This document shows positions 33,301 through 40,205 of a stretch of 64,000 nt of DNA, in pieces. A program made the position numbers and the translations under genes. Position 1 is the first letter of the stretch; every line of letters begins with the position of its first letter. The DNA is from Acidobacteriota bacterium (GTDB lineage Bacteria > Acidobacteriota > Polarisedimenticolia > Gp22-AA2), in assembly GCA_003223135.1 (NCBI GenBank), contig QHXX01000019.1, positions 1-64,000 of the forward strand, read 5' to 3'. Under the pieces are notes generated by a model. The model saw only the letters and a program-made list of their open reading frames with translations. It had not been told where the DNA came from and did no database searches.

Positions 33301-34599
33301 GAGGGTCGTGAAGGTCGCAGTGTCGCTGACCGCTGCGTTGAAGTTCGAGGTGGCCCGGATCTGGAAAGTGTCGGTCTGGTTGTTGCCGCCGCCCTGCGTC
33401 TTGGTGATACGCACCTGGTACGTGACGGTGGCGCCCGCGGCCATGTTCCCGGTGTCGGGCAGCCCGTCGCCGTCCGTGTCCGCCGCCGCCAGGACGGAGT
33501 CCCACGTGCCGTTGGCGTTCGAGTTGTCGGTCGCCAGGACGGTCGCGCCGGCCGCGTCGAGGAGCTCGATCTGCATGTTCCAGGGATTGGCGCCGATGAC
33601 GTCGGTCAGGTCGAAGCGATCGGTCCCGTTCCCGGTGTTGGTCACGGTGAACGTGTAGACGTACAGGGTGCCGTTCGAGGGCCGGATGATTCCCGACTGA
33701 TCCGGATCGACGATGACCGAGGCGACCTGGGTGACGGTCGTCGTGACCGTGTTCGAGGTCTTGGGATCCTGCGTGTTCCCAAGATTGTCCTGGAACGAGA
33801 TCGTGCCGCTGTTGCCGATCACCGTGCCGGCTGTGACGCCGGCGTTGACGGTAACCGTGAACTGCCGCGATCCCGAACCGCCGGCCGCGATCGCCCCGAT
33901 GCTCCAGGTCACCACACCACCGGTCAGGGTGCCTCCCCCCGTCGCGCTCTGGAACGTCGTGTTGGACGGCACGAAATCCGAAAGCGAGACGTTGGTCGCG
34001 CCCACGCTGCCGGCGTTGCTGTACGAGAGCGTGTAGGTGATCGGCTGTCCGGGGCCCGCGGTCGCCACGCTGCGCGTCTTCGTCAGCGTGATGTTCAGGG
34101 GATTCACGACCGTGATGTTCGTCGGATCGTTCGCCGCGCCGGTCGACGGGTCGTCTGAGAGGACGGTGATCGGCCCGGTCGCGGTGATCGTCGCCTGGTT
34201 GCCGATCACCAGGCCATTGGCCGCCCCGGCGCTGATCTGCACGTTGAACGTGACGGTCACGCTGCCGCCGGAAGCCGAAAGAGCACCGGCCTGGACCTGG
34301 AGCGGATTCCCCTCGATGATGATGTCGGTCGGATCGCTACTGGTCAGCGTCCCCGGGAGATAGGTGGTGTTGGCCGGGATCGGATCCGAGATCACGACGT
34401 TGGCCGCCGCCGTGGTGCCGGTGTCGGTGACGATGATGGTGTAGGTGAGCGTCTCGCTGGGACGCGGCGAGCCGCCGTTGTCGTCGGTCGCCGTCTTGGT
34501 GGCGACGAGATTGACGGCGGCGAGGGTCGCCCCCGACAGGGCCGGGCCCACAAGGAGCAGGGCCGCCAGGATCGTCCGCCGCAGGCCGGCCCGGCTCAT
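18331..34599 (-). CDS. Giant (5,422 aa) DUF11-repeat protein with CnaB/SdrD_B-like, OmpA-like and C-terminal beta-barrel regions
   Basis: Single uninterrupted frame; N-terminal signal peptide; ~30 tandem DUF11-like units; TIVGKVFDDKDGNGVQGMGENGVGGVMVAMEDG; OmpA-like FETNTAVLNQSAMATLKEVADTLKKYPDEKVVVRGHTDNTGAAEWNSRLSLMRADAVKAYLVAAGIDGERLTSEGRGSASPIEPNTTSAGRARNRRVEI; amphipathic strands to C-terminal ...RGYFFRIQGKY (aromatic last residue). Confidence 0.92.
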   Translation of the reverse strand: MSRAGLRRTILAALLLVGPALSGATLAAVNLVATKTATDDNGGSPRPSETLTYTIIVTDTGTTAAANVVISDPIPANTTYLPGTLTSSDPTDIIIEGNPLQVQAGALSASGGSVTVTFNVQISAGAANGLVIGNQATITATGPITVLSDDPSTGAANDPTNITVVNPLNITLTKTRSVATAGPGQPITYTLSYSNAGSVGATNVSLSDFVPSNTTFQSATGGGTLTGGVVTWSIGAIAAGGSGSRQFTVTVNAGVTAGTVIGNSGTISFQDNLGNTQDPKTSNTVTTTVTQVASVIVDPDQSGIIRPSNGTLYVYTFTVTNTGNGTDRFDLTDVIGANPWNMQIELLDAAGATVLATDNSNANGTWDSVLAAADTDGDGLPDTGNMAAGATVTYQVRITKTQGGGNNQTDTFQIRATSNFNAAVSDTATFTTLVGNTANMAVTKTDAPDPVAAGANITYTITITNNGSVGLTGVVLTDAVPGNTTFVSASNGGTLGGGTVTWNVGAMASGASVTRTLVVQVGAGVINGTVIINTASGVSVETGLGSPIQATTTTTVQSPVSFATSTKTVNFAAATPGSTLTYTLSVINTGSSGATGVVVNDTVPPNTTYVALSITGPGASAAGNPNLVWNVGNVASGATVNLTYQVLVNNPVPAGTTSITNTASIASTQTAAVNTTTATTNITASPNFSISTKTVSDLNGGLVTTGDTLRYTIVVRNSGNMNATGIVVNDTVPANSTYVAGSITGTGANAAGNPNLVWNVGPLNGAGATTTLTFDATIGDAVAGGTVISNVASIASAQTAAVNTNTANATVAAGFSGTLTSTTPISPGNSVTLTLTDRNLNTNPATVQTLALTTLNPATGESETRTYTETGVNTGVFTATVATVFGAAAGTNNDGTFNVKAGDTLTTTYNDGFTAGGGTATVTATTNVTTSCVTGTLSASATILPTQAIAISVTDADRNTNPATAQTFTVTVNNPATGETETVTLTETGVNTGVFSGALATSEGVVANPAVGVLAVAKDDVVTTTYGDTCNNLGGPGNSTANTTVVKPVLTISKTDAPDPVNAGSNITYTLSYSNTGTAAASGVVITDTIPANTSFVSATGGGTLAAGVVTWNIGALAVGGSGSVQLVVQVTSPLANGTVITNGAFNIDSNETTPAAGAAITTTVSSSPALTISKTDAPDPVNAGSNITYTLSYSNTGNANATGVVIADTIPANTSFVSATGGGTLAAGVVTWNIGALAAGGSGSVQLVVQVASPLANGSVITNATFSIDSNETAPVAGTAITTTVSSSPVLTLSKTDAPDPVNAGSNITYTLSYSNTGNANATGVVITDTVPGNTSFVSATGGGTLAAGIVTWNIGALSAGTSGSVQLVVQTASPLANGTVITNSTYGIDSNETAPTAGLPITTMVTSAPVLTIAKTDAPDPVAAGANIAYTLSFSNTGNANATGVVVTDTVPANTGFVSASGGGTLAAGVVTWNVGILAAGATMTRTLTVQVASPLANGTVITNAAYNVDSNETAPVAGAAITTTVTSSPVLAISKTDAPDPVPAGNNITYTISFSNSGNANATGVVITDTVPGNTSFVSATGGGTLAAGVVTWNVGALAAGGSGSVQLVVQVGSPLPNGTLITNGAYNIDSNETAPLAGASITTTVTSDPILNISKTDSPDPAVAGTDNITYTLSYSNTGTANASGVVITDNVPANTSFVSATAGGTLAAGVVTWNVGALAAGGSGSVQLVVPINTPLANDTTITNATYAIDCNETAPTSGAAITTTVLSDPRFNLTKVDAPDPVGAGSNITYTIGYQNVGTNNATGVVISDSLPANTTFVSATAGGTLAAGIVTWNIGAVNAGSSGSVQLVVRVNSPLANGTVITNTGWTIDSNESLPQTGPNATTTVTSAPVLTLSKTDAPDPVAAGANITYTLSYGNAGNMNASGVAITDTIPANTTFVSATGGGTLAAGVVTWNLGALNAGSSGTVQLVVQVASPLANGTVITNATYQITSNETAPVSGAAVTTTVSATPTLTISKTDAPDPVVAGNNITYTLSFSNTGTANASGVVVSDTIPANTTFVSATAGGTPAAGVVTWNIGALNVGSSSSVQLVVQVASPLANGTLITNATYGIDSNETAPAAGALITTTVSSAPVLAIVKTDAPDPVIAGNNITYTLSYSNTGNANASGVVITDTIPANTTFVSATGGGTLAAGVVTWNIGALNAGSSSSVQLVVQVTSPLANGTLITNSTYGIDSSETAPIAGAAITTTVSTLPVLSISKSDAPDPVNAGSNITYTLSYSNTGNANASGIVITDTIPANTTFVSATGGGTLAAGVVTWNIGALNSGSSSSVQLVVQVASPLANGTVISNATYGIDSNETAPVAGGMAPTTVSSAPVLAIAKADAPDPVSAGSDITYTLSYSNTGNANASGVVITDTVPANTTFVSATGGGTLAAGVVTWNIGSLNAGSSSSVQLVVQVTSPLANGTVITNPTYSIDSTETAPTAGAAITTTVTSSPVLAISKGDAPDPVSAGSNITYTLSYSDTGNANATGVVITDTIPANTTFVSTTAGGTLAAGVVTWNLGIVSAGSAGSVQLVVRADSPLANGTVITNSTYAIDSNETAPVSGAAITTTVTSAPDLGLSKTDAPDPVAAGNNVTYTLSYSNSGNEDATGVVITDTVPANVTFVSATAGGTLAAGVVTWNIGGLGAGASGTVQMTVQVQSPLPNGTLITNGSYSIDCNQTAPVAGAVITTTVTSDPILNISKTDAPDPAVAGTDNITYTLSYSNAGNADGTGVVISDALPAGTTFVSATGGGTLAAGVVTWNLGTVASGASGSVQLVVSINTPVANGSVITNGTYSIDCNETAPVGGAAATTTVLSNTRFTLTKTDAPDPVAAGSNITYTLGYQNTGTSNATGVVLSDPLPANTVFVSATAGGTLAAGVVTWNIGAVSAGGSGSVQLVVRVNSPLANGTVITNTGWTIDSNEILPQTGPDATTTVTSSPVLNISKTDAPDPVTAGNNITYTLSWSNTGNENATGVVVSEAVPANTTFVSATGGGSLSGGVVTWNIGALNTGASSTAQLVVRVNSPLANGTVITNGSYQIDSNETAPTAGAAVTTTVSSAPVLNISKTDAPDPVNAGSAITYTISYSNTGMADATGVAITDTVPTNTTFVSATGGGSFAAGIVTWNLGNLPASASGSVQLVVQVVTPLANGTVITNGAYAIDSNETAPTGGVAVTTTVNSSPVISVSKTGAPDPVNAGSNITYTLSYVNTGTADATGVVVRDTLPANTTFVSATAGGTLAAGVVTWNIGALAASASGSVQLVVRVNSPLPNGILITNTTYSIDSNETPLIAGLATSNTVTSTVSLSATKTFTDLNGGALQPGDVVRYTITVTNSGNGDASGVLLSDAIPANTTLVPGSLTSDDPSDVLSPGNPLTVAIGNLNGAGGADNDVVVSFRVQVADPLANGTVIGNQATITANGGIGIITDDPSTPAPNDATARTVSSAPVLRASKTAVDDNGAPLFENETVTYAVTVTNSGNDDATGVVLTDAIPANTTLVPGSLSSDDPADVTVEGNPLSVTIGTLSGAGGADSDVVVTFRVLLNTPLAGGAVIGNQAQVTANGGISLVSDDPGTAAPNDATNMVVASSGPVIAFHETVADLSGGSLNPGDTLVYTMTITNSGFGAASGVVVSDPVPAGTTYVAASIAGPGADDSGAPNLVWNVGNIPSMTTVTLIYHVSVDGTTPGGTVISNQGSLTAAGPLSAISDDPGRADALETGNNPADPADDDPTLTAPVFLGDVLRVAVSSDTPAARRGDFVLYTITVTNPTALAVTNVDLTDLLPVGVQMLSGTLSLCAPACAVQPDPALAIPRLIPVGAVNPGQTVTLTYRALVNTGALLGDLVTRVRAQDAVAQPLSALADNTVALLEDPEFDLGTIVGKVFDDKDGNGVQGMGENGVGGVMVAMEDGVYAVTDGNGMYHIAAVRPGNRLVKINTHTLPPNDGLTLPEAQTVTLTPGLLAKVNFGARLKPPLVIKQGRPGTYGIAVTEEKVEAQAEVLGNLDDMTAVVNGVAARLPKTRVKMDVMSLERNLRIVNGRLDKPAVFRVSYPHDRFLKEWVFEVFDAQMRRIRGFRGTDQKTTQIVWDGKDAAGNLVKGGAIYQYQLTIEFTDGSLSKSPLRIFGVNRTNAISFELTGASFETNTAVLNQSAMATLKEVADTLKKYPDEKVVVRGHTDNTGAAEWNSRLSLMRADAVKAYLVAAGIDGERLTSEGRGSASPIEPNTTSAGRARNRRVEIKALLEDTELARTYAETSTSGERQVVVNGKTIPADDDGSFRTVVDPIKDNGRVYVGIKTEDGGVAATTVTLPTITILEPTTDVKLEIGRREDVIKLMQPTPSKDGPRYPTIKIRVRGRTEPGNQVLVDGEAVEVQATGGFDTQLPLAVGENTFGVVAVAPNGNTSLVNLAVNLSGVDKKLDLIIVRKPVPQFSIELPPRGAVLSSPNLFVRGTAPAKAAVTINKWRMPVMPNGTFSGTIRLPEGPSVIDVVVSMPNSTEGRVGVPVQVGSNYIFLVALGDATINKVTTEGPVPDKYKDDLFVDGRAAFYLKGRIQGKYLITASMDTGDGNLKDAGSRLGQRDNSSFYRNLDPDAFYPVYGDSSRTYADTNSQGRFYVLFEAPYGTAQWGNYNSGITGNEFSTFNRSLYGGKATWKSLSRRQDGQPLGQVMVFGAVPETRPAHDEFAGTGGSLYFLRSQGVVPGSEKVRLEVRDKITGIPVANVTRRNYVDYEIDYAEGRILFRAPVSSVTDSTTIINDGILNGNPVFVVVDYEFTDLSGSAIDVNTYGARAKTALGERVMVGGTFVQEERPTGTYQLTGGDVTARIGSSSSVVAEFSQSANESLPQFVSTDGGLNFSQKSVPFSNQKAQAYRFEYAAGQGPVRATGYLRHIDAGFSSSFTVAQNESDQAGVTLGFKMGKTGTLNLLVDNNEVKGIATILTSTLQGQKTFGKFGTTVEVRYRSTDNVALPDTAEGIGAIRFDYRPTAKLDFYTRYQDDFLQQVGGASATTGTRRQTAVGVDAQVSAKVTAKAELIDTELGNGALVGLTTKVDERTLLYGTYAMSPDHTGAMTGVLTAGAATALGDRTRLYTEEQFKTSDKEISNSTVVGLNTKVTDRLTTGANFERTRLNGTGTNPDTLRQAASLSASYAQTWFKIFSKFELRHDEAPSPGLPAPPTDRDQWLASSALELKLSRDFTFLGRLNYGVTTDNVTGADETLFREQSYGIAYRPVAYDWIQILARYTQIENLPPASQSAVRDRKTDQVLSLQTVVDLHRRLSLTEKYAIRDRAIDQAVLADLKSRLRLWINRFNYHLSDTWDAALEYRTLMMDRGADDSSNGYLFEVNRLFLKHLRVGVGYNFTDFTDNEFSANDYSARGYFFRIQGKY
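24562..31458 (-). repeat. Tandem array of 19 core DUF11 units, ~363 bp (121 aa) each, inside the giant CDS
   Basis: 19 consecutive units of the form [VL]x[IL]SKTDAPDPVxAGxNITYTLSYSNTGxxxATGVVITDTxPANTxFVSATGGGTLAAGVVTWNIGxLxAGxSGSVQLVVQVxSPLANGTVITNxxYxIDSNETAPxxGAAITTTVxSxP; span divided by 19 gives ~363 bp. Boundaries approximate. Confidence 0.9.
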
Positions 34600-36464
34600 C
34601 GCCCGCCTCCGCGCACCACTCGCACCAGCGAGGCGACCACGTCAGGATCGTGCTTGCGGCCGCGTCTTTTCTGGATCGCCTCGAGAGCCTGCGTGAGGGC
34701 GCGCGCGTCCTGCGCGTTCGGGCACCGGGCGACGAACTCCTCGGCGGCGGCCAGTATGCGCGACTCGACGGGCACGCCGCCGGCCCCGAGCGGCGCGGGA
34801 GAGGCGTCGAACCAGTCGGCGGAACGCAGGATGATCTCGCGCACGGCGCGCAGCGAGGCGATCGGCGCCAGAAGGCGCTCGGTGGCCATGACCGCGACGG
34901 GGAACCACTCGGCCGCGGGGCGCAGGCGCCCGCCGGCGCGCTCCTGCTCCTCGGGACGCGCCGTGAGGCGTCCCAGCTCATGCAGGGCCGCGGCGCGAAC
35001 GGCCAGCTCGACGCGCTCCTCCGGCAGGCCCAGGTCCCGGGCGATCTCACCGGCCAGTTCCGCCATCCGCCTCGAATGGCCTTGCGTTTCGGGGCGCAGC
35101 TCCTCCATCGCCCGGATCGCGGCGACGAGCGCCGCGAGGTAGCCGCCCTCCATCTCCTTCACCAGGCGGGCGTTTTCGATGGCGACCGCCATCTGCGACG
35201 CGAGGGTGGAGAGAAATTCGAGGTCCTGCTCCGTGAACGGCTCGCCGGAGTGCTTGTCGCTGACATTGATGACGCCGACCCGGCGGCGCTGGTAACGGAT
35301 CGGATAGGAGACCGTGAGGGGCGTGACCATGAAGGAGGCGGTCGAGTACTTGCCGCCCGTGCGCAGCGTCTTCAGTTCCGTCTTCTCGATATCCTGCACG
35401 AGGAGAGGCGACTGCGTGGCGGCGACGCGCCCCGCGATGCCCTCCCCCACGCGAACGGTGCGCCGGAGCCCGTCCTCATCCGGGATGCCGACCGAGGCGA
35501 CGAGCGTCATCGTGTCGTGGTCGGCCTCCGACACCAGCACCGAGACGCGGCGCGCCTTGAGGTGCTGGGCCACCAGGCGCACGAGCGAGTCGTACAGATC
35601 GACCGTGTCCAGGACGCCGGTGGTTGCCTTGCCGATCTCGTTGACGGCCGCCAGGCGGGCCACCGTTTCGGTCAGCTCCACGTTGCGCGACTGGAGGCTT
35701 GTGACCAGCATGCGGTTTTCTTCGGCCAGGCGGCGCTTCTCCAGGGCGCGGTCGACCACGCGATGGAGCGCGTCCAGCTCGGGAAGGGGCTTGGTGATGA
35801 GGTCGTAGGCGCCGTCGCGCAGCGCCTCGATCGCCGTGTCCAGGCTGGCGTGCGCGGTGATGACGATGACCTCGGCGCCGGGGCTCAGCTGCTTGACCGT
35901 CTTGAGGACTTCGAGACCCGATACCCCGGGCATGCGGACGTCGGTGAGGACGATGTCGCACGGGTGCGCCCGGAAGATCTCGATGCCGCGCGCGCCGTCC
36001 TCGGCCGCCGCGACGCTGTGTCCGGCCTCGGTCAGGGCGGCCACCAGGAACTTGCGGACCGAGGCGTCGTCATCGATCACCAGGAGGCGGCCGGGGGCCT
36101 CGGACGCACCCGCCGTGGAAGGCCACGCCTCGCCGGCGGAGGAGGAGTCGGCGGGGGCGGCCTCAGTGAGCCTTGTCTTCCCGGCCGCCTCAAGGCGCGG
36201 ACCCGATGCGTCCCTATGGAGCGAGTAGAAGGCGGTGCCGCCGATGAGGCGCCTGTCGAGAAGCCCCTGCGCGTGCAGCTCGGCGACGGAGCGCTCGACG
36301 AGGCTCTTGTCTCCGCGCACCCAGAAGCGGGCGATCCCTTCCACCGAATCCATCGCTTCGGAGTTGCGGCGAAAATAGCCCAGCACCCGCTCGGTGATCT
36401 CGGGACGCGCCGCGTCGGCGGGCTTTCCCGCCGGCTGCGGCTGCGCTCCCTTGACGGACCCCAT
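34596..36464 (-). CDS. Regulator: N-terminal winged-helix-like region, REC, GAF, degenerate HD-GYP-like domain
   Basis: EITERVLGYFRRNSEAMDSVEGIARFWV...VAELHAQGLLDRRLIGGTAFYSL; RLLVIDDDASVRKFLVAALTEAGHS..DIVLTDVRMPGVSGLEVL; GAF-like middle; HSRRMAELAGEIARDLGL...AALHELGRL...EIILRSADWFDASPAPLGAGGVPVESRILAAAEEF; stop overlaps giant gene start (ATGA at 34596-34599). Confidence 0.8.
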   Translation of the reverse strand: MGSVKGAQPQPAGKPADAARPEITERVLGYFRRNSEAMDSVEGIARFWVRGDKSLVERSVAELHAQGLLDRRLIGGTAFYSLHRDASGPRLEAAGKTRLTEAAPADSSSAGEAWPSTAGASEAPGRLLVIDDDASVRKFLVAALTEAGHSVAAAEDGARGIEIFRAHPCDIVLTDVRMPGVSGLEVLKTVKQLSPGAEVIVITAHASLDTAIEALRDGAYDLITKPLPELDALHRVVDRALEKRRLAEENRMLVTSLQSRNVELTETVARLAAVNEIGKATTGVLDTVDLYDSLVRLVAQHLKARRVSVLVSEADHDTMTLVASVGIPDEDGLRRTVRVGEGIAGRVAATQSPLLVQDIEKTELKTLRTGGKYSTASFMVTPLTVSYPIRYQRRRVGVINVSDKHSGEPFTEQDLEFLSTLASQMAVAIENARLVKEMEGGYLAALVAAIRAMEELRPETQGHSRRMAELAGEIARDLGLPEERVELAVRAAALHELGRLTARPEEQERAGGRLRPAAEWFPVAVMATERLLAPIASLRAVREIILRSADWFDASPAPLGAGGVPVESRILAAAEEFVARCPNAQDARALTQALEAIQKRRGRKHDPDVVASLVRVVRGGGR

Positions 36465-36819
36465 CGGACGGACCTCCGGGGTCCTGTATTGCGAAGGACG
36501 TGCCCTCCGAGCGCATTCCCCGACGGCCGCCGCGGCTGCGTGTTTTCAAGAGGTTATCGAATCCCGCCGGATTCGCGCAGGGGGGTCATGACAGTTTGCG
36601 GCATCGATCCCGTGTGGTTTTCCCCACGGCAGGTCCGTCATCACGATCTTGCATGGGGGGATTTTGGTCCGCATGAGGGGGAACCCACCCGGCCCCGAAC
36701 GGTCCAGGAAATCCTGGCGCGGGGGTTTGTGCGACGGGTGGATGGTCTGTCTCGAGCTCCAACCAGGAATTCACCTCATTGATGTTCGCCCGCCCGGAAT
36801 CTATCCTTATGTAGGGAAG

Positions 36820-39114
36820 ATGGACGATAAAGGCTTCGAGGAGCGAAAGATGCCTGGACGAAGCCGGGTCACGAGCGGTTCCCCGAATCATCAGCCGGTC
36901 GACATCCTCCTGGTGGAGGACAACGCGGCCGATGCCCGCCTGGCCGCCGAGGCGCTCAAGGAGAGCGGCTTCAGCAACCGCCTGCACTGGGTCGCCGACG
37001 GGGTCCAGGCCATGGAATTCCTGCGCCGCGAGGGGCGGTGGTCGGACGTGACCCGGCCGGGTCTGATCCTGCTCGACCTCAACCTGCCGAAGAAGGACGG
37101 CCGGGAAGTTCTGGCGGAACTGAAGCGGGATCCCTCCCTGAAGCGCATCCCGGTCGTGGTCCTGACGACCTCGCGCGCCCGGGAGGACCGGGACCGCAGC
37201 TACGATCTGAACGCCAACTGCTTCATCACCAAACCCGGGGAGTGGAACGAGTACGTCAACGTCGTTCGATCGATCAAGGACTTCTGGTTCGGACCCGTCA
37301 CCCTCCCGGTCGCCGGGGCCGCCGGGACGGAGCCGGCCATCTTTCCGCACTCGCCGCCGGTCCCAGCCTTCCCCGCGGCAGCCGAAGGCCGGACGCCGCT
37401 CAGGATCCTCCTCGTCGACGACAGCGCGGGAGACGTCCGCATGGTGCGCGAGCTACTGGCGGAGGCCGGTCAGAGCCACATCGATCTCAGGACCGCCGGA
37501 TCTGTCCGCCAGGCCCTCGATCTCGTCGGCGAAGAGATGTTCGACGCCGTCTTGCTCGACCTTTCGCTGCCGGACAGCCAGGATCTGGAGGGGCTCGCCG
37601 CGCTGCACGGCCGGGTGACGGGCGTCCCGATCGTGGTCCTGACGGGCCTCAAGGACGAGGCCACGGCGGCCCGGGCCCTGCGTCAGGGCGCCCAGGACTA
37701 CCTGGTCAAGGGACGGTTCGACGGAGATTTCCTGGCGCGGGCCGTCGGGCACGCCATCGAGCGGACCCGTTCGGGAAGAATTCTCGAATACCTGGCCCAC
37801 CACGACGTTCTCACCGAGCTGCCGAACCGAACCCTGTTGGAGGACCGATTGTCCCGCGCGCTGGAGCATGCCCGTCGCAACCGCCAGGGTCTGGCCGTCC
37901 TGTTCCTCGATCTCGATCACTTCAAGACGATCAACGACACTTCGGGGCACGCGGTCGGCGACCAGCTCCTGCAGGCCGTGGCGGCGCGCCTGTGCGGCTG
38001 CGTGCGCGCCAGCGACACGGTGGCGCGCGTCGGCGGCGACGAGTTCACGATCGTCCTGGCCGAGATCGCCCGCCTCGAGGACATCACGACGGTGGCCGGC
38101 AAGATCGTGGAGAGTTTCCGATCGCCGTTTCCGGTCGACGGACGCGAGCTCACCGTCACCGCCAGCATCGGCGCCTGCCTGTACCCGAGCGACGGCGAGG
38201 ACGCGGATACCCTGCTGAAGAACGCCGACACGGCGATGTACCGGGCCAAGGAGCATGGGCGCAACAACCTCCAGCTGTATGCGCCGATTTCGACCACGCC
38301 GGTGAGCGAGCGCGAGTCGCTGGTGGCGGCCCTGCGGCTGGCCCTGGAGCGCCACGAGTTCGTCCTGCACTATCAGCCGACCGTCGACGCCCTCAGCGGC
38401 TCGATCGTCGGCCTCGAGGCGCTCGTCCGCTGGCAGCATCCGATGGCAGGGCTGCTTCTCCCGCAACGCTTCCTGCCGATCGCGGAGGAGACCGGGCTGA
38501 TCGTCGACATCGGCGAGTGGGTGCTGCGGCGCGCCTGCGAGCAGGGGTGCGCCTGGCAGCAGGCCGGTCTGCAGCCGCTGCGGGTCGCCGTCAACGCCTC
38601 GTACCGGCAGCTGAACCTGTACCGGACCTGGATCGAGACCGTGGCCCGGGTGCTGCGCGAGACCGGCCTCGACCCTTCGCGTCTGGAGCTCGAGGTGACC
38701 GAGGAATCGATCATGAAAGCCGAATCGACGGCCGTGAAGACCCTGCGCGCGCTGCACGAGATGGGGATTCGGATCAGCGTCGACGATTTCGGGACGGGTT
38801 ACGCGTCCCTGAGTCGCCTCAGGTGCTTCCCCTTCGCCAGCGTCAAGATCGACCAGACGTTCATCCACGACGTGACCATCAACCCCGACGATGCCGCGAT
38901 CGTGGCTGCCATCACCGCCATGGGGCACACCCTGCGGATGAGCGTTCTCGCGGAAGGGGTTTCGACCGCCGAGCAGGTGTCCTTCCTGCTGCGCCACCAG
39001 ATTGACCTCATGCAGGGACCCTACTTCTCGCGACCGCTTCCGGAGGACGCGACCGCGCGTCTGATCCGGGGGCGCAGGCTGCCACCGGTGCGGCGCCGGG
39101 GCTCGAGGGCCTGA
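36820..39114 (+). CDS. REC-REC-GGDEF-EAL protein
   Basis: Two receivers (VDILLVEDNAADARLAAEAL; LRILLVDDSAGDVRMVRELL), intact VARVGGDEFTIVLAE, intact GLEALVRWQHP, DDFGTGYASLSRLRCFPFASVKIDQTF. Confidence 0.92.
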   Translation: MDDKGFEERKMPGRSRVTSGSPNHQPVDILLVEDNAADARLAAEALKESGFSNRLHWVADGVQAMEFLRREGRWSDVTRPGLILLDLNLPKKDGREVLAELKRDPSLKRIPVVVLTTSRAREDRDRSYDLNANCFITKPGEWNEYVNVVRSIKDFWFGPVTLPVAGAAGTEPAIFPHSPPVPAFPAAAEGRTPLRILLVDDSAGDVRMVRELLAEAGQSHIDLRTAGSVRQALDLVGEEMFDAVLLDLSLPDSQDLEGLAALHGRVTGVPIVVLTGLKDEATAARALRQGAQDYLVKGRFDGDFLARAVGHAIERTRSGRILEYLAHHDVLTELPNRTLLEDRLSRALEHARRNRQGLAVLFLDLDHFKTINDTSGHAVGDQLLQAVAARLCGCVRASDTVARVGGDEFTIVLAEIARLEDITTVAGKIVESFRSPFPVDGRELTVTASIGACLYPSDGEDADTLLKNADTAMYRAKEHGRNNLQLYAPISTTPVSERESLVAALRLALERHEFVLHYQPTVDALSGSIVGLEALVRWQHPMAGLLLPQRFLPIAEETGLIVDIGEWVLRRACEQGCAWQQAGLQPLRVAVNASYRQLNLYRTWIETVARVLRETGLDPSRLELEVTEESIMKAESTAVKTLRALHEMGIRISVDDFGTGYASLSRLRCFPFASVKIDQTFIHDVTINPDDAAIVAAITAMGHTLRMSVLAEGVSTAEQVSFLLRHQIDLMQGPYFSRPLPEDATARLIRGRRLPPVRRRGSRA

Positions 39115-39127
39115 GGGGTGGAGTTCG

Positions 39128-40168
<1,041 letters not shown>

Positions 40169-40205
40169 TCGATGCGGTGAGGGGAATATAGGGACGGGGG
40201 ACGGT

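Noticed and set aside
32114-33505. 463-aa and similar alternate-frame minus-strand ORFs inside the giant gene (also 21707-23086, 27875-28984)
   Set aside because: Out-of-frame readings of the same strand, Arg/His/Gly-rich, no domains.
36465-36819. Possible riboswitch (c-di-GMP type) in the divergent intergenic region
   Set aside because: I could not identify a conserved GEMM-like core; G-rich runs alone are insufficient.
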